DNA of 64,000 bases from Coriaria nepalensis. Its lineage: Eukaryota > Streptophyta > Magnoliopsida > Cucurbitales > Coriariaceae. Position numbers and translations under genes: made by a program. Positions 11,381 to 21,700 of this stretch are shown piece after piece (positions within the stretch are counted from its first letter, which is position 1; every line of letters begins with the position of its first letter). The DNA is taken from contig CP114483.1 of assembly GCA_027186245.1 (NCBI GenBank), positions 1,250,001-1,314,000 on the forward strand, read 5' to 3'. A model generated the notes under the pieces. That model worked only from the letters and a program-made list of their open reading frames with translations, did no database searches and was not told the DNA's origin.

Positions 11381-12724
11381 TCAGTCCATTCTTAATATAA
11401 CGTCGAAATCTTGCATATCTAATATTATAAGATTTGCAAATAATTCCACATTGCCTACTTTCATTGATATGGCTCGCAACCAATGAGTTGATGTTAACAC
11501 GTTTCCTGAGGGTAGTGTAGTACTAAACACCTCTGCTAGTTGGTCTATTGGATAGTTAATTTTTCTAATAAATATTGGTGCAACAAAGGAATGTGTTGCT
11601 CCTGAATCCATTAAAACAATAGCGAAAATTCCAGAAATAAGAAGCTGACATGTTATAACGGTAGATGGATTTGCTTCAGCTTCATCCCGAGAGATGGTAA
11701 ATACTCTGGCATTAGTCTTTCCTAGCTGCCCTTCCACTTTCTTTGGGTTATTGCAAAACTTCGCAATATGTCCCGATTGTCCACAGTTATAGCATTCTTT
11801 GGTTCCGGCTTTACATTCACCAATATGACCCTTACCACATTGGCTATAAGGTCTTCCCTGGGCCCACGAACCTTGAAACTTATTTTTCTTGGGTTGTCTT
11901 CCTTCTTGACTTGAGTCGACATCCCGATTGTCTAACCTTTTCTTATTATTCCATCGAGGTTTAAAACTCTGCTGGTTTTCACAGGCTACGAGTGTAGAGG
12001 GTTGGACATTATTTTAGGTTCCGGGGGCTGCTCCTCTGACATGCTCTTTCTTAGCAGCTTCCTTCCGTTCCTGCTCCTGAATCGCTCGCGCTCGATCAAT
12101 TCTTATTGCTTTATCTGCCACCTTTGAGAAAGGCGCATCGTCTAAATCTGCAATTTCTAAGTCTTTACGAGTGTCAGAGTCAAGGACCATCTTGAAGTGT
12201 TTCACCTTTAAGGTGTTTGTAGCCACCATGTGTGGTGCATATCGGGATAGCTCGTCGAACTTTCGTAGTAATTCTTCCATTGTCATGTTGCCTCTTCGTA
12301 GGTTTAAGAATTCCCTTTCTTTTTCTTCCACTAAAGCCACCATTACATATTTGTTTTCTATTAGTTTTCTAAACTCAGCCCAAGTCATGGTTCCAATATC
12401 ATGAATACTTGTCATGGTGTCCCACCAGTAACTCGCATCGTCCCGTAATAGACATGCTGCACAATGTACTTTTTCGCTATCTGGAACCTTTGCACAGTTG
12501 AAGAGTCTTTCTAGAGTTCCGATCCAATTTTCAGCTATCCTTGGATTATAACCACCTGAGAATTCAGGAGGTTTATATTTCATAAACTTCTCAGCGGTGG
12601 AACTTGGATTTTTCGCTCGAGGGGGTGTCGGTCGTTGTAGCATCTCCTGGAGTTTTTGTTGTTGTTGAAGTAGTGTGTCTATCATTTCTCCTTGTCTTCG
12701 AGTTAGGTCTCGTAACTCGCTCAT
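11381..12724 (-). pseudogene. gypsy gag-protease frame (copy B)
   Basis: Nearly identical to 502-1845, but a C-to-T change creates a stop at 12014-12016, splitting gag (12724-12014) from the knuckle and protease (down to 11381). The stop is absent from copy A, so it arose after the duplication. Confidence 0.85.
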
Positions 12725-13097
12725 CTCTTATTGACTTGGGTCATTGATTGGACTAGCGCGACGTCCAATAGAGGATACGCTAGCAGTACGTCCTCTTGTC
12801 ATGCTTATACTTGAGCGGAAAGCGCTTGATTTCCTAGAAATATAAAGTATGAAATTTTTTTTTTTTTCATACAGAGATAAGTTTAACTAAAACATATATT
12901 TCATATTTATCTATTAATCATCATTTACATTACAAAAGTTGATCATCTATTACTCAAAACGGACTAGGCTATTTACATGTCAAACCGTCATCTCCCCCTT
13001 TTTTTTTTCTCTACAAAAGGTTCTAGTCTATATTAGTTGGACTACAAAAGAAAATATATTGTCCGATACTAGTGGTTGTGGGTGAGTCAACTACTTT

Positions 13098-13520
13098 TCA
13101 TGGGTGGATTATCATTATCTCTGGTTCTTCTTCTGAAGTTTCGGCTAGTTCTCCTAGATTAGGAGGTGCGAAGCGGGTGAGTATTCTTACCCCGAATTCA
13201 ACCCATGTGACATCTCTAGCGTCTAGGTTTGTCCCGTGCCACCATGTCCTAGCCTCACCTCTTAATTCGCGTATAGCCAATCTAGTCTATACATCCTCCA
13301 TCACATCTGCTCCTATACATATATCTTCAATCTCATAAATCCAGTGGTGTAAATAGTCCCAACCTTCGTATCCTTCGCAAGTGGGCGGGGCGGCCATGCG
13401 GAATGCGGCTACCAATTCCATCCCACGCTGCCCTTTCGTGAGTTCTTGGCATATTGCCATATAGTAGTGGTGCGAGTATTCATTAATTCCTCCATAGTCT
13501 AAAGAATACGTGTCATTCAT
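13098..13520 (-). pseudogene. Second gag-like reading frame (copy B)
   Basis: Same sequence and same internal TAG as 2217-2639, with the WWHGTNLDARDVTWVEF signature. Confidence 0.55.
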
Positions 13521-13683
13521 TAATTATATATTATAAAATTTTAAGTAAATCTAAACTCATACTTACAGGGATTGAAGGTATCACTTCCGTGACTTGTACA
13601 TATGAGGGTTGTCTACAAGACCGTTAGGCTCTGATAAAATATTCTAGATGTTTACACAATTTCTTATGTACAAGTTCAAACTT

Positions 13684-13722
<39 letters not shown>

Positions 13723-14350
13723 TCTAATCATAAATATTTTTATTTAATAATAATAAGTTAATATCCCTATTTAATAATTATAAAAAACATAAAAAATTTT
13801 CAAGTCATAATTTTCATTCAGCACAAAATAATAATAATAATAATATTTCTAAAATGCCGTTCGGAAAAGGCGCTGGAAAGCTTGTGTTTCTAGTAGTGAC
13901 TAACATCGTCTCTTATCTTTTCCCTTCCGCATAACACTCTTAACAAAGCTAGCTAGACCTAAAGCTACAGAAAATCAGATACCTATCTATATATGCATAT
14001 TTCTATAATATTTTGTAACTTTCTAAGAATTCCAAGTTCTACTTTTGAATCTCCTAATAGAATCAAACAAAGTTCGTTAACAATGTATATCTATATAAAG
14101 ACTTATCGACAGCAATGGAATAGATATAATTAGAATCAGAAATGTGAAATGATATTTCCTCATTTTTTACATATTTGAATTAGTTGCAAGAAATATTATG
14201 CATGGCAGCTCCTCATTTTGGTTAGATGCAGTCAACGGAGGCTGAGAAACCCCAGAAAAAATCATAACTCCATTCCCTTAAACAAGCATACCTAATAATA
14301 GCTTATATATAACTTTAGTAATAACAGATATCATATCTAAAATCTGGTAC
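13521..14350. other. Expansin 2 upstream region
   Basis: Non-coding equivalent of 2640-3480, including a shorter TA microsatellite at 13687-13718. Confidence 0.6.
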
Positions 14351-14397
14351 TATAAATACCAGGCGCAGTCCACAAGATTCTTCCAAGTCGAAGAAAA

Positions 14398-15345
14398 ATG
14401 GCATTGCAGAATATACAATATGCATCTCTTGTTCTATTGCTAGTTGTCTATTACAACACAAATGCAGCGGTTAGCGAAAAATCACTCTTCACAGCGGGCC
14501 CATGGAAACAGGCTCATGCCACGTTCTACGAAGGCGACTCCGGAACTTTCGGTATATACAACTGATTTTTATTGCGCACTTTTCATGTTAACATCACAGT
14601 AGATTTGTATATTTACAGAAACTCTTTATATTTTAAATTATGGTTTGTAGGGGGAGCATGTGGTTATGACGAAGTCGTTAAACAAGGATACGGGCTAGAA
14701 ACGGCAGCATTGAGTGATGCATTGTTCAACAATGGATCAACATGTGGAGCTTGTTATGAGATCAAATGTAGAGATAATCCTCAATGGTGCAAACCAGGGC
14801 AGCCATCTCTTTTTATCACAGCCACTAACCATTGCCCTCCCAATTGGGATATACCAAGTGACAATGGCGGTTGGTGCAATTCTCCTCGTGAGCATTTCGA
14901 TTTGGCCAAGCCTATTTTTCTTCACATTGTTAATGAATACAGAGCCGGCATCTCTCCTGTCAGTTACCGCAGGTGATTAGTCAACTACCATACTTAGAAT
15001 TTAAATTGACTCACGAACATAAATTATGTTTCGGTCACATTTGACATATGTTTGTAGGTTGTGAAGATAATAAATCATGTCGGTGAATGTTAACAAATTG
15101 TGTCAAAATACTTTTACAGGGTTCCATGCCGAAAGCAAGGAGGGATAAGGTTTACGATAACAGGGAATCCTTGGTACAATGAGGTTCTAGTATGGAATGT
15201 GGGAGGAGCTGGGGATGTGAAAAGCGTGCAAGTGAAGGGTAGTAAGAAGTTGAAATGGACTACGATGAGCCGCAGTTGGGGCTCGAAGTGGATCACGGGT
15301 GAAAATATGGTCGGAGAGTCGTTGACTTTCCAAGTCAACGGCTAG
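14398..15345 (+). pseudogene. Alpha-expansin (copy 2), frameshifted in exon 3
   Basis: Exons 14398-14551, 14651-14972 and 15120 onward, with splice sites as in copy 1. An extra A at about 15337 (caagtcaacgg against caagtcacgg in copies 1 and 3) shifts the frame. The protein ends FQVNG-stop at 15343-15345, giving 233 residues instead of 262. The first domain with GACGY and HFD is intact, but the last strands of the CBM63 domain, including the WQFGQTF end, are lost. The promoter and TATA box (14351) are unchanged, so it may still be transcribed. It is either a recent pseudogene or makes a truncated protein. A single-base assembly error cannot be excluded from sequence alone. Confidence 0.85.
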
Positions 15346-16855
15346 TGACGGTAGCCAATCAACTGCATGGAATGTTGCTCCCAATAATTGGCAATTTGGT
15401 CAAACCTTTGAGAACAATCAGAACTTCAATTGAGAAACAAAACAATTAGTTATACATATAATGTCATAAGGCTATCTCCTGTATATCATGTGTTCACGTA
15501 ATACATGCATAGTGCAATTAGTATAGTCTTTTTGAAGAAATAGTACTCCATAATTTAATATAACATGTAAATAGTGGGAATCTGGTAAATTAAGCTCCTT
15601 TAAGGGAAAACACTATTGATAGTGTACCCTTCATGAAATGGTGTAAGAAATTGTCATACATTATTTCACATGAAATAAAATTTTACCTTGAATCAATATA
15701 TGTTATTGTTGTTGTTGCCATGTTGTACATGTAATGCTCGGTTCGCAGCTCGAATTTATAATTCCAACTCAAAACAATTATCGAAAAGAATCAATATCTT
15801 ATATATTAGAATCTCAAACTATATGTTTACATGGATATATTATAAACAAATATTGTACTTGTCTTTATACGTTATAAGGAGGTTTTTGCACGAATCAAGG
15901 AAACATAAGATCTCCTTTCTAAAGGCTTACCTAAATAACTCCGTCACTTGAAACGGTTAGAAAAAGTGTTGTTTGGTAACTGAATTCGTCAACTAATTCA
16001 TATATCGGGGTTGACTTTTTGTCTTCCAAATCCTAATACATCGACTTCAATATGCAGTCGGCTACTACAAAGTTGCTGGAATTGATTTGAGACAATTTAA
16101 TTCACTAGTGACAAAGTCTTAGATTCAAGCACAAAGTTCAAAACTTAGGTATTGTTGTTTTCAAAACTGTTGTACTGCTATTGCGCGGTATCATGATTCA
16201 TGCATGTAAAAAATTCTAGTTGTATAAACAATTGATTATGTACGATTTCAAACTTCAAATATTAATCTAACGATCAATATTTTATCATTCAATAATAATA
16301 AGTTAATATTGAATGATTTTAGTATTTAATAACTAAGGTGGTTCATATTTCATTTCCTTATATTATCAGCATCTTCTCATCCTAATAATTATTCTAAAAT
16401 ACATTTTGTAGTAACTTTACCGTTGCTATTCTCAATTAAACCATACATTTTGGTCTGAGATCTGTGCCATATAGCACAACTCTTAAGTTTGAGCATGTCA
16501 TGGGGTAAAGCTATTCTCACAAAATCATGCTACATGATTTATATGCTATTCTCACAAAACCTCTTCCTCGAGTCTTAAGTGAAATAAATGGATGCAATGT
16601 ATATGGTATATACAAAATGTATATTCATCATTTATAGAAAATTTACCTTATTGAATTATTATGTCAGATTTATCTTACAAATTTCCTATAAATTTAGATG
16701 AAAGTTGTAATAAGAACATGAAATAAGTTTTTTTTTTTTTTTCCTAATATAATTGTTTAGATATATTTCTACTTTACTTTTATTTCTTATACCTACAATA
16801 ATATCTAACCAACTTTAATGTATTACTATAAAATAACTTGAAGTATGATCTATAA

Positions 16856-16895
<40 letters not shown>

Positions 16896-16986
16896 TCTTT
16901 CCCGTGTGCATCATCGCAGATGAAAACTTGTATAAAATGAAGCTACGTACTATTGTATTCCTAGTATATAGTCCTAGGATAATTTA
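15346..16986. other. Expansin 2 downstream region and relic junction
   Basis: Up to about 16087 this matches the downstream region of copy 1, and it matches that of copy 3 (29050-29760) for slightly longer. Near 16165-16205 there is a piece of TLP upstream DNA (gcggtatcatgattcatgca). At 16205-16340 a degenerate version of the expansin upstream spacer (compare 2758-2900) begins. The rest is AT-rich, with a TA tract at 16857-16891. No gene seen. Confidence 0.55.
16857..16891. repeat. (TA)n microsatellite
   Basis: About 35 bases of alternating T and A downstream of the TLP 2 stop codon. Confidence 0.9.
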
Positions 16987-17908
16987 TCATGGGCAAAATG
17001 TGATAACATAGTTTGCCACACCAGAACATGTGAAAAGACTACTTCCATCATCATAAGCATAACTGTAAGCTTGAGGACACTGATTCTTAAATAGAGCAGA
17101 ATACGTAGACGGCGAGCAGGTATTCGGTGAGCTATGATTACCGCTACAACAATACTCCGGGGTATTGAAAGCCACACAAGCACTTTTACACGCAATCACG
17201 CTCCCATCTAGCCCTTTCACGGCCAACTCAGATGGACAAACTGCATTCAAATTTGCAGAACAATTTGGCGAAGCACATATCCCCGACCCGCCTTGTGGGC
17301 TCACCGAAACAGGTAGATTGAAACCATCAACAAGGCTGATGTCGTAAAAATCGGGTTGGTTGTTATTGGCAGATAGAGTGAATTCGATGAGCGATGCAGG
17401 GGGAATCCCACCGGAACCGATGCATGAGACTTGACCGGAGGCACAATCAGCTGTGGCACAAGAGAACTTTCCACCGCCAGATTCATACAAGCATTCGGTT
17501 CGGGCCCAAACTCGGCCGGACCATGGAACCGGTGCGTTTAGGGTTTGTGAAGTTTTTGTTTTTAACTCAAACCCGGATGTTGGAAGTTGACTCCCGACTC
17601 CGGTAAGGGTTGCTGGCCAGATTGTGTACGGACAGTTGTTTGTTATTGTGAATGTGGTTGAGTGAACACCTGCATGTAAACAAAAACTTCGTTTATAACA
17701 ATGAACCGTGCACTTATAAGTAATAAAGATAATTACACATAGATAGTATAAATGCATATAAATATAATAGAATTGAACAAATAATGTAACTAAACATGCA
17801 TCAATGAAAACCACATCACAAATAAAAATTAAAAGCTTTGTGCTATTTGCCTGATGATGAGAGGATGAAGACCAAGGTAAGACTAAAGAGAACAGCTCGT
17901 GCTTCCAT
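16987..17908 (-). CDS. Thaumatin-like protein (PR-5 family) 2
   Basis: Exon 1 (17908-17851) encodes a signal peptide beginning MEARAVLFSLTLVFILSSS. Exon 2 (17669-16987) completes a 246-residue protein. It has the TLP landmarks NNCPYTIWPATLT, APWSGRVWART, ADCASGQ, IEFTLS, FYDISLVDGFNLPVSV, CPSELAV, CKSACVAF, YCCSG, CPQAYSYAYDD and a terminal VANYVITFCP. The only donor in frame with the conserved exon 2 start is CAG|gcaaat, so intron 1 appears to be GC-AG. The sequence differs clearly from TLP 1, so it is an older paralogue. A TATAAATA on minus lies about 55-60 bp upstream. Confidence 0.92.
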
Positions 17909-17954
17909 GGTTGCTCGAGTGCGTAGTGGTATATGATTCTAGGGAAGGAATTAG

Positions 17955-17968
17955 GTGGTATTTATAGC
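17955..17968 (-). promoter_or_regulatory. TATA box of TLP gene 2
   Basis: Minus strand reads AGCTATAAATACC upstream of the ATG at 17908. Confidence 0.6.
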
Positions 17969-18738
17969 TAGGCATGAACGTGAACACTAGCAACTAGCAA
18001 GCATGCAATAAGGACGAAGTCAGTTTAATATAGCAAAATCTGCAAGATCTTAAGAAAATGGGAAGTAAAAAGAGAGGGGAAAGAAAAGTGGGTTGGGTTT
18101 TGTTTGGATGGTACCTAAAATATTAGGCTACTTGCTCTTGTCTGTGATATTTAAATGCTTAGAATCCAAACGGGTCACTGGCCTCCTGCATATTTTTTGT
18201 TAGCACTTGACACTCAAAGATTGCCAGATTCTTGGCAAAGAGCCCTTTACCATATTTTGAGACGACATGTCGTTTCTTATTGGGCCTTTTTACAAGATTG
18301 ATAGTTTTGAGCCCAAGATCATGAATTCATGTCATGTTCTGATCCGACAGCCCAACAAAGATACTTGGACCTTATAGTTTTTGTGTTTCGACACGTCCAA
18401 AAATCTTACAGAAAGACTTTCTTCATTTGACTTTTGTCTACGGCCCGCAACCACTGCCAAATTTGAGAATCTGCCTCAGACCAGCACTGTAAAAAAAAGG
18501 CCCAAAAACAGTGGGTTTGACAAACCGGATAAAATGGAGTTTTATGAGCTAAAGCTGAATGGTACGCGTCGGCATTCGTTGAAAACTGGATAAAATGAAA
18601 TTTTTTCGCGTCTTAAACCGCCTTTCAAAAGACATTTCTGATCGATAGATTTCCAAAGCAGAGAGGAGAGAGTGAGGAGAGAGACTCAGAAACAGAGATA
18701 CTCGTCAAAGTCAAACACTGGTGGATTTTGCAGAGATT
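17969..18738. other. Intergenic region between TLP 2 and the FluG-like gene
   Basis: Divergent promoter space: TLP 2 is read leftward and the FluG-like gene rightward. A GA-rich stretch (about 18660-18690) lies in the likely 5' leader of the FluG-like gene. No gene seen. Confidence 0.5.
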
Positions 18739-21700
18739 ATGGATTTTGCAGCTCTGAGAGAAGCGGTGGAAGCGGTGGAGCTTGTAGACGTCCATGCTCA
18801 CAATCTGGTGGCGATGGATTCGTCGATTCCTTTCATCTCGTGCTTCTCTGAAGCTCAGGGCGACGCCTTAGCTCACGTCCATCATTCTCTTTCCTTCAAG
18901 GTCTTTCATTCTTCTTCTTCTTCTCTATTGCATCCTTTCTGTTTCATTTTCTCTTTTTGATTGTGTTGGTTTGTGCATTGCAGAGGAGTTTGAGAGATGT
19001 GGCAGAACTTTATGGATGCGAGGCAAACTTGCACGTGGTCGAAGAATATCGTAGGCTCTCTGGATTGCAATCTATTAGCTCAAAATGCTTCACAGCTGCA
19101 AGAATTTCCGCCATGCTAATTGATGATGGAATAGTGCTCGACAAAATGCTTGAGATAGAATGGCATAAAAGTGTTTCACCCTTTGTTGGTAGAATATTGA
19201 GAATTGAACGTCTGGCTGAGCAGATTCTTGACGAGGTGAGCTTCTTTTCTCGAAGGTGATACCATGATTCTATGAATTCTATAAGTGACCCTAGTTTAGT
19301 TTTTGGCTAGACGTGTATCTTAGCAAGTGATGATGTCTGAGAAGTCAGGACCAAGTGCAGTGGTTTCATCTCACGAGTTTCAGACTAGCCTTACCTTTAT
19401 TTATTTATTTTGCTTGTTCTTATTGGAGTTTCAGGGTGAATCTCCATGGACATTGGATTTCTTCACTGAAACTTTTATTGGAAAGTTGAAATCAGTTGCT
19501 AAAGATATTCTTGGCTTGAAAAGTATAGCTGCATATCGCAGTGGTCTAGAAATCAATACCGAGGTCACAAAGCAAGATGCCGAGGAAGGTCTTGCTGAGG
19601 TTTTACATGGTGAGTATGATTTATGGGATCAAATTTCTCTATTCCTTAACGTGGTATTCTAATTGTTCGGTTATTTCAGGTGGAAAGCCTCTACGGATAG
19701 CCAATAAAAGCTTTATTGACTATATCTTCACTATTAGTTTGGAGACAGCTCTGGGCTTTGACTTACCAATGCAGATCCACACGGGGTATTAGCTCTTTTG
19801 GAGATTTTAATTAATCTCAAACTCTATTTTGATAGATGAAGGAGAAGTTACAATAAATAGAATTTACAAATTCCACATATACATGACGTTGTCCCTTGTT
19901 TTATGAACTAGGTTTGGTGACAAAGATCTTGATCTGCGGTTGGCAAACCCACTTCATCTTCTGAAGGTTCTTGAGGACAAGAGGTTTCTCCAGTCCCGTA
20001 TAGTTCTGTTACATGCATCTTATCCATTTTCCAAGGAGGCATCATATCTAGCCTCTATTTACCCTCAGGTGAAAATGTAGTATAGCTCAATCATATTGCC
20101 AATCATACACATACTTACAAACTCATATATACCTTCTCCCTAGGTGTATCTCGACTTTGGACTGGCGATCCCTAAGCTTAGTGTTCATGGAATGGTAGCT
20201 TCACTCAAAGAACTTTTGGAACTAGCTTCACTAAAGAAGGTGACGATAATTCGACCTCAATGTATACATGAAGACCATTTATTTCTGGCTGCTAATGATA
20301 TTCATGCTAGATATTAAGAAACAAAAGAATTTGCAGGTGATGTTCAGCACTGATGGCATTGCCTTCCCTGAAACTTTCTATTTAGGTTTGTTAACATTCA
20401 CAACTAATTAATTCATTGGGTTTAATGCTTTGTTTTACATGCTCATAGTCGTTAAGTGAACACATCATCAGCCTAGACAATCAGTTCAAAGCTATTTTTT
20501 CAGGTGCAAAAAGAGCACGTGAAGTTGTATTTTCTGTTCTACATGATGCTTGCATTGATGGTGACCTCTCTATTCCTGAAGCCATTGAAGCTGCTACTGA
20601 TATTTTTGCACAGAATGCAATTCAATTTTACAAGATCAATGTTGCTGCTAAATCTCTTGGTTCAATTAATTCACTATCTCCTAGCCCTGTCATGAAGAAA
20701 ACTGCTGCCCTGCCAAAAGATGTCAAGTTTGTTCGCCTTATCTGGGTTGATGCATCGGGACAGCACAGATGCCGTGTGAGTTTTATCTTTTTCGATTCTT
20801 GTTAATTTTTTTCTTAATTTTCTGACTTGTAATTGGTAAAAATGTTTCTAGACACCAATATTTTAAAGTAATATATTAGCTAGAAAAATATTTAAAGGGC
20901 GATTTTCTGTAGCGAAAACAGAATATGGGTCTGGGTTAAGATAATGTATTGGACTACTTAAATTGATTTTAAGTCCTTTCAGTATGTACATTCATATATT
21001 CATAGGTTAATAAAATTGATAAATATTTCTATTTAATTAACTTCCACTGTTTCAGGTTGTTCCAGCACAGCGTTTCCATGACGTGACCAAGAAGAACGGA
21101 GTTGGTTTGACTTTTGTATGTATGGGAATGAGTTCGCATATGGATGCTCCGGCCGATGGGTCTAATTTGACTGTGGTCTGGGAGATCAGGCTCATACCAG
21201 ATTTATCAACCCAACGGAGAATTCCATGGTACCGTAGCTTCACAAGTTCTCCAATACATGGCATATTTTTCCTTTTCTAGCAAGTTAAATTTCATTTTCT
21301 ATTTCCAGTTCCAGTTTATGAGTTTATTTAGTCCTATCTTTCCTCTTGAATATTGGAGGGTGTTAGCTGTATATTATATGTATATAGATGTTAATTAGTT
21401 TAATTATAGTTTCCTAGTTGTATATATATATGTATAAGAAAGAATTCTCTTTTCATCTCTAATAACATGGTATCAGAGCATTAGGATTTCGAAATTCGAG
21501 TTTTGTTATAAAATTAGGGTTTTGTTTTGGGTCTTTTGCATAAACACAACATAGGGTTTAGTATATTTTAGGGTTCCATTTCGGCAATCCTAATTAGAGT
21601 CATCTTTTGTTCTCACCGCCTGCTCAAAACAAAAGCTCAGTCGCCGATCTACTATTCTCCGGAGTTTGGTGGTCAGAATCCACACGCGTGAGCCCCACGC

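Larger units (their letters stand above)
8567..13520 (-). mobile_element. Ty3/gypsy retrotransposon (copy B), degenerate, integrase core missing
   Basis: Minus-strand order: gag-like relic (13520-13098), gag and protease (12724-11381), RT lead-in (11242-10994), RT (10990-10271), RNase H and integrase zinc-binding region (10228-9357), then an LTR-like terminal region (about 9356-8567). Pol is almost continuous but carries single nonsense codons at 12014, 11381, 10994 and 10271. The coding sequence stops just after the integrase H2C2 domain. The DDE core and any chromodomain are missing, and the frame is joined directly to LTR-like sequence. No 5' LTR was recognised at the right, so both limits are approximate. 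Confidence 0.8.
10880..16087. repeat. Segmental duplication, copy B
   Basis: Second copy of the segment at 1-5217. Its left side runs on into the rest of the gypsy pol region, so copy A probably continues left of the window too. Private differences include a stop codon in gag (12014-12016), a shorter TA tract (about 31 against 41 bases) and a 1-base insertion in the expansin (about 15337). Confidence 0.93.

Noticed and set aside
1..13520. A complete, active gypsy element
   Set aside because: Pol has several nonsense codons and no integrase core, and only one LTR-like end is seen.
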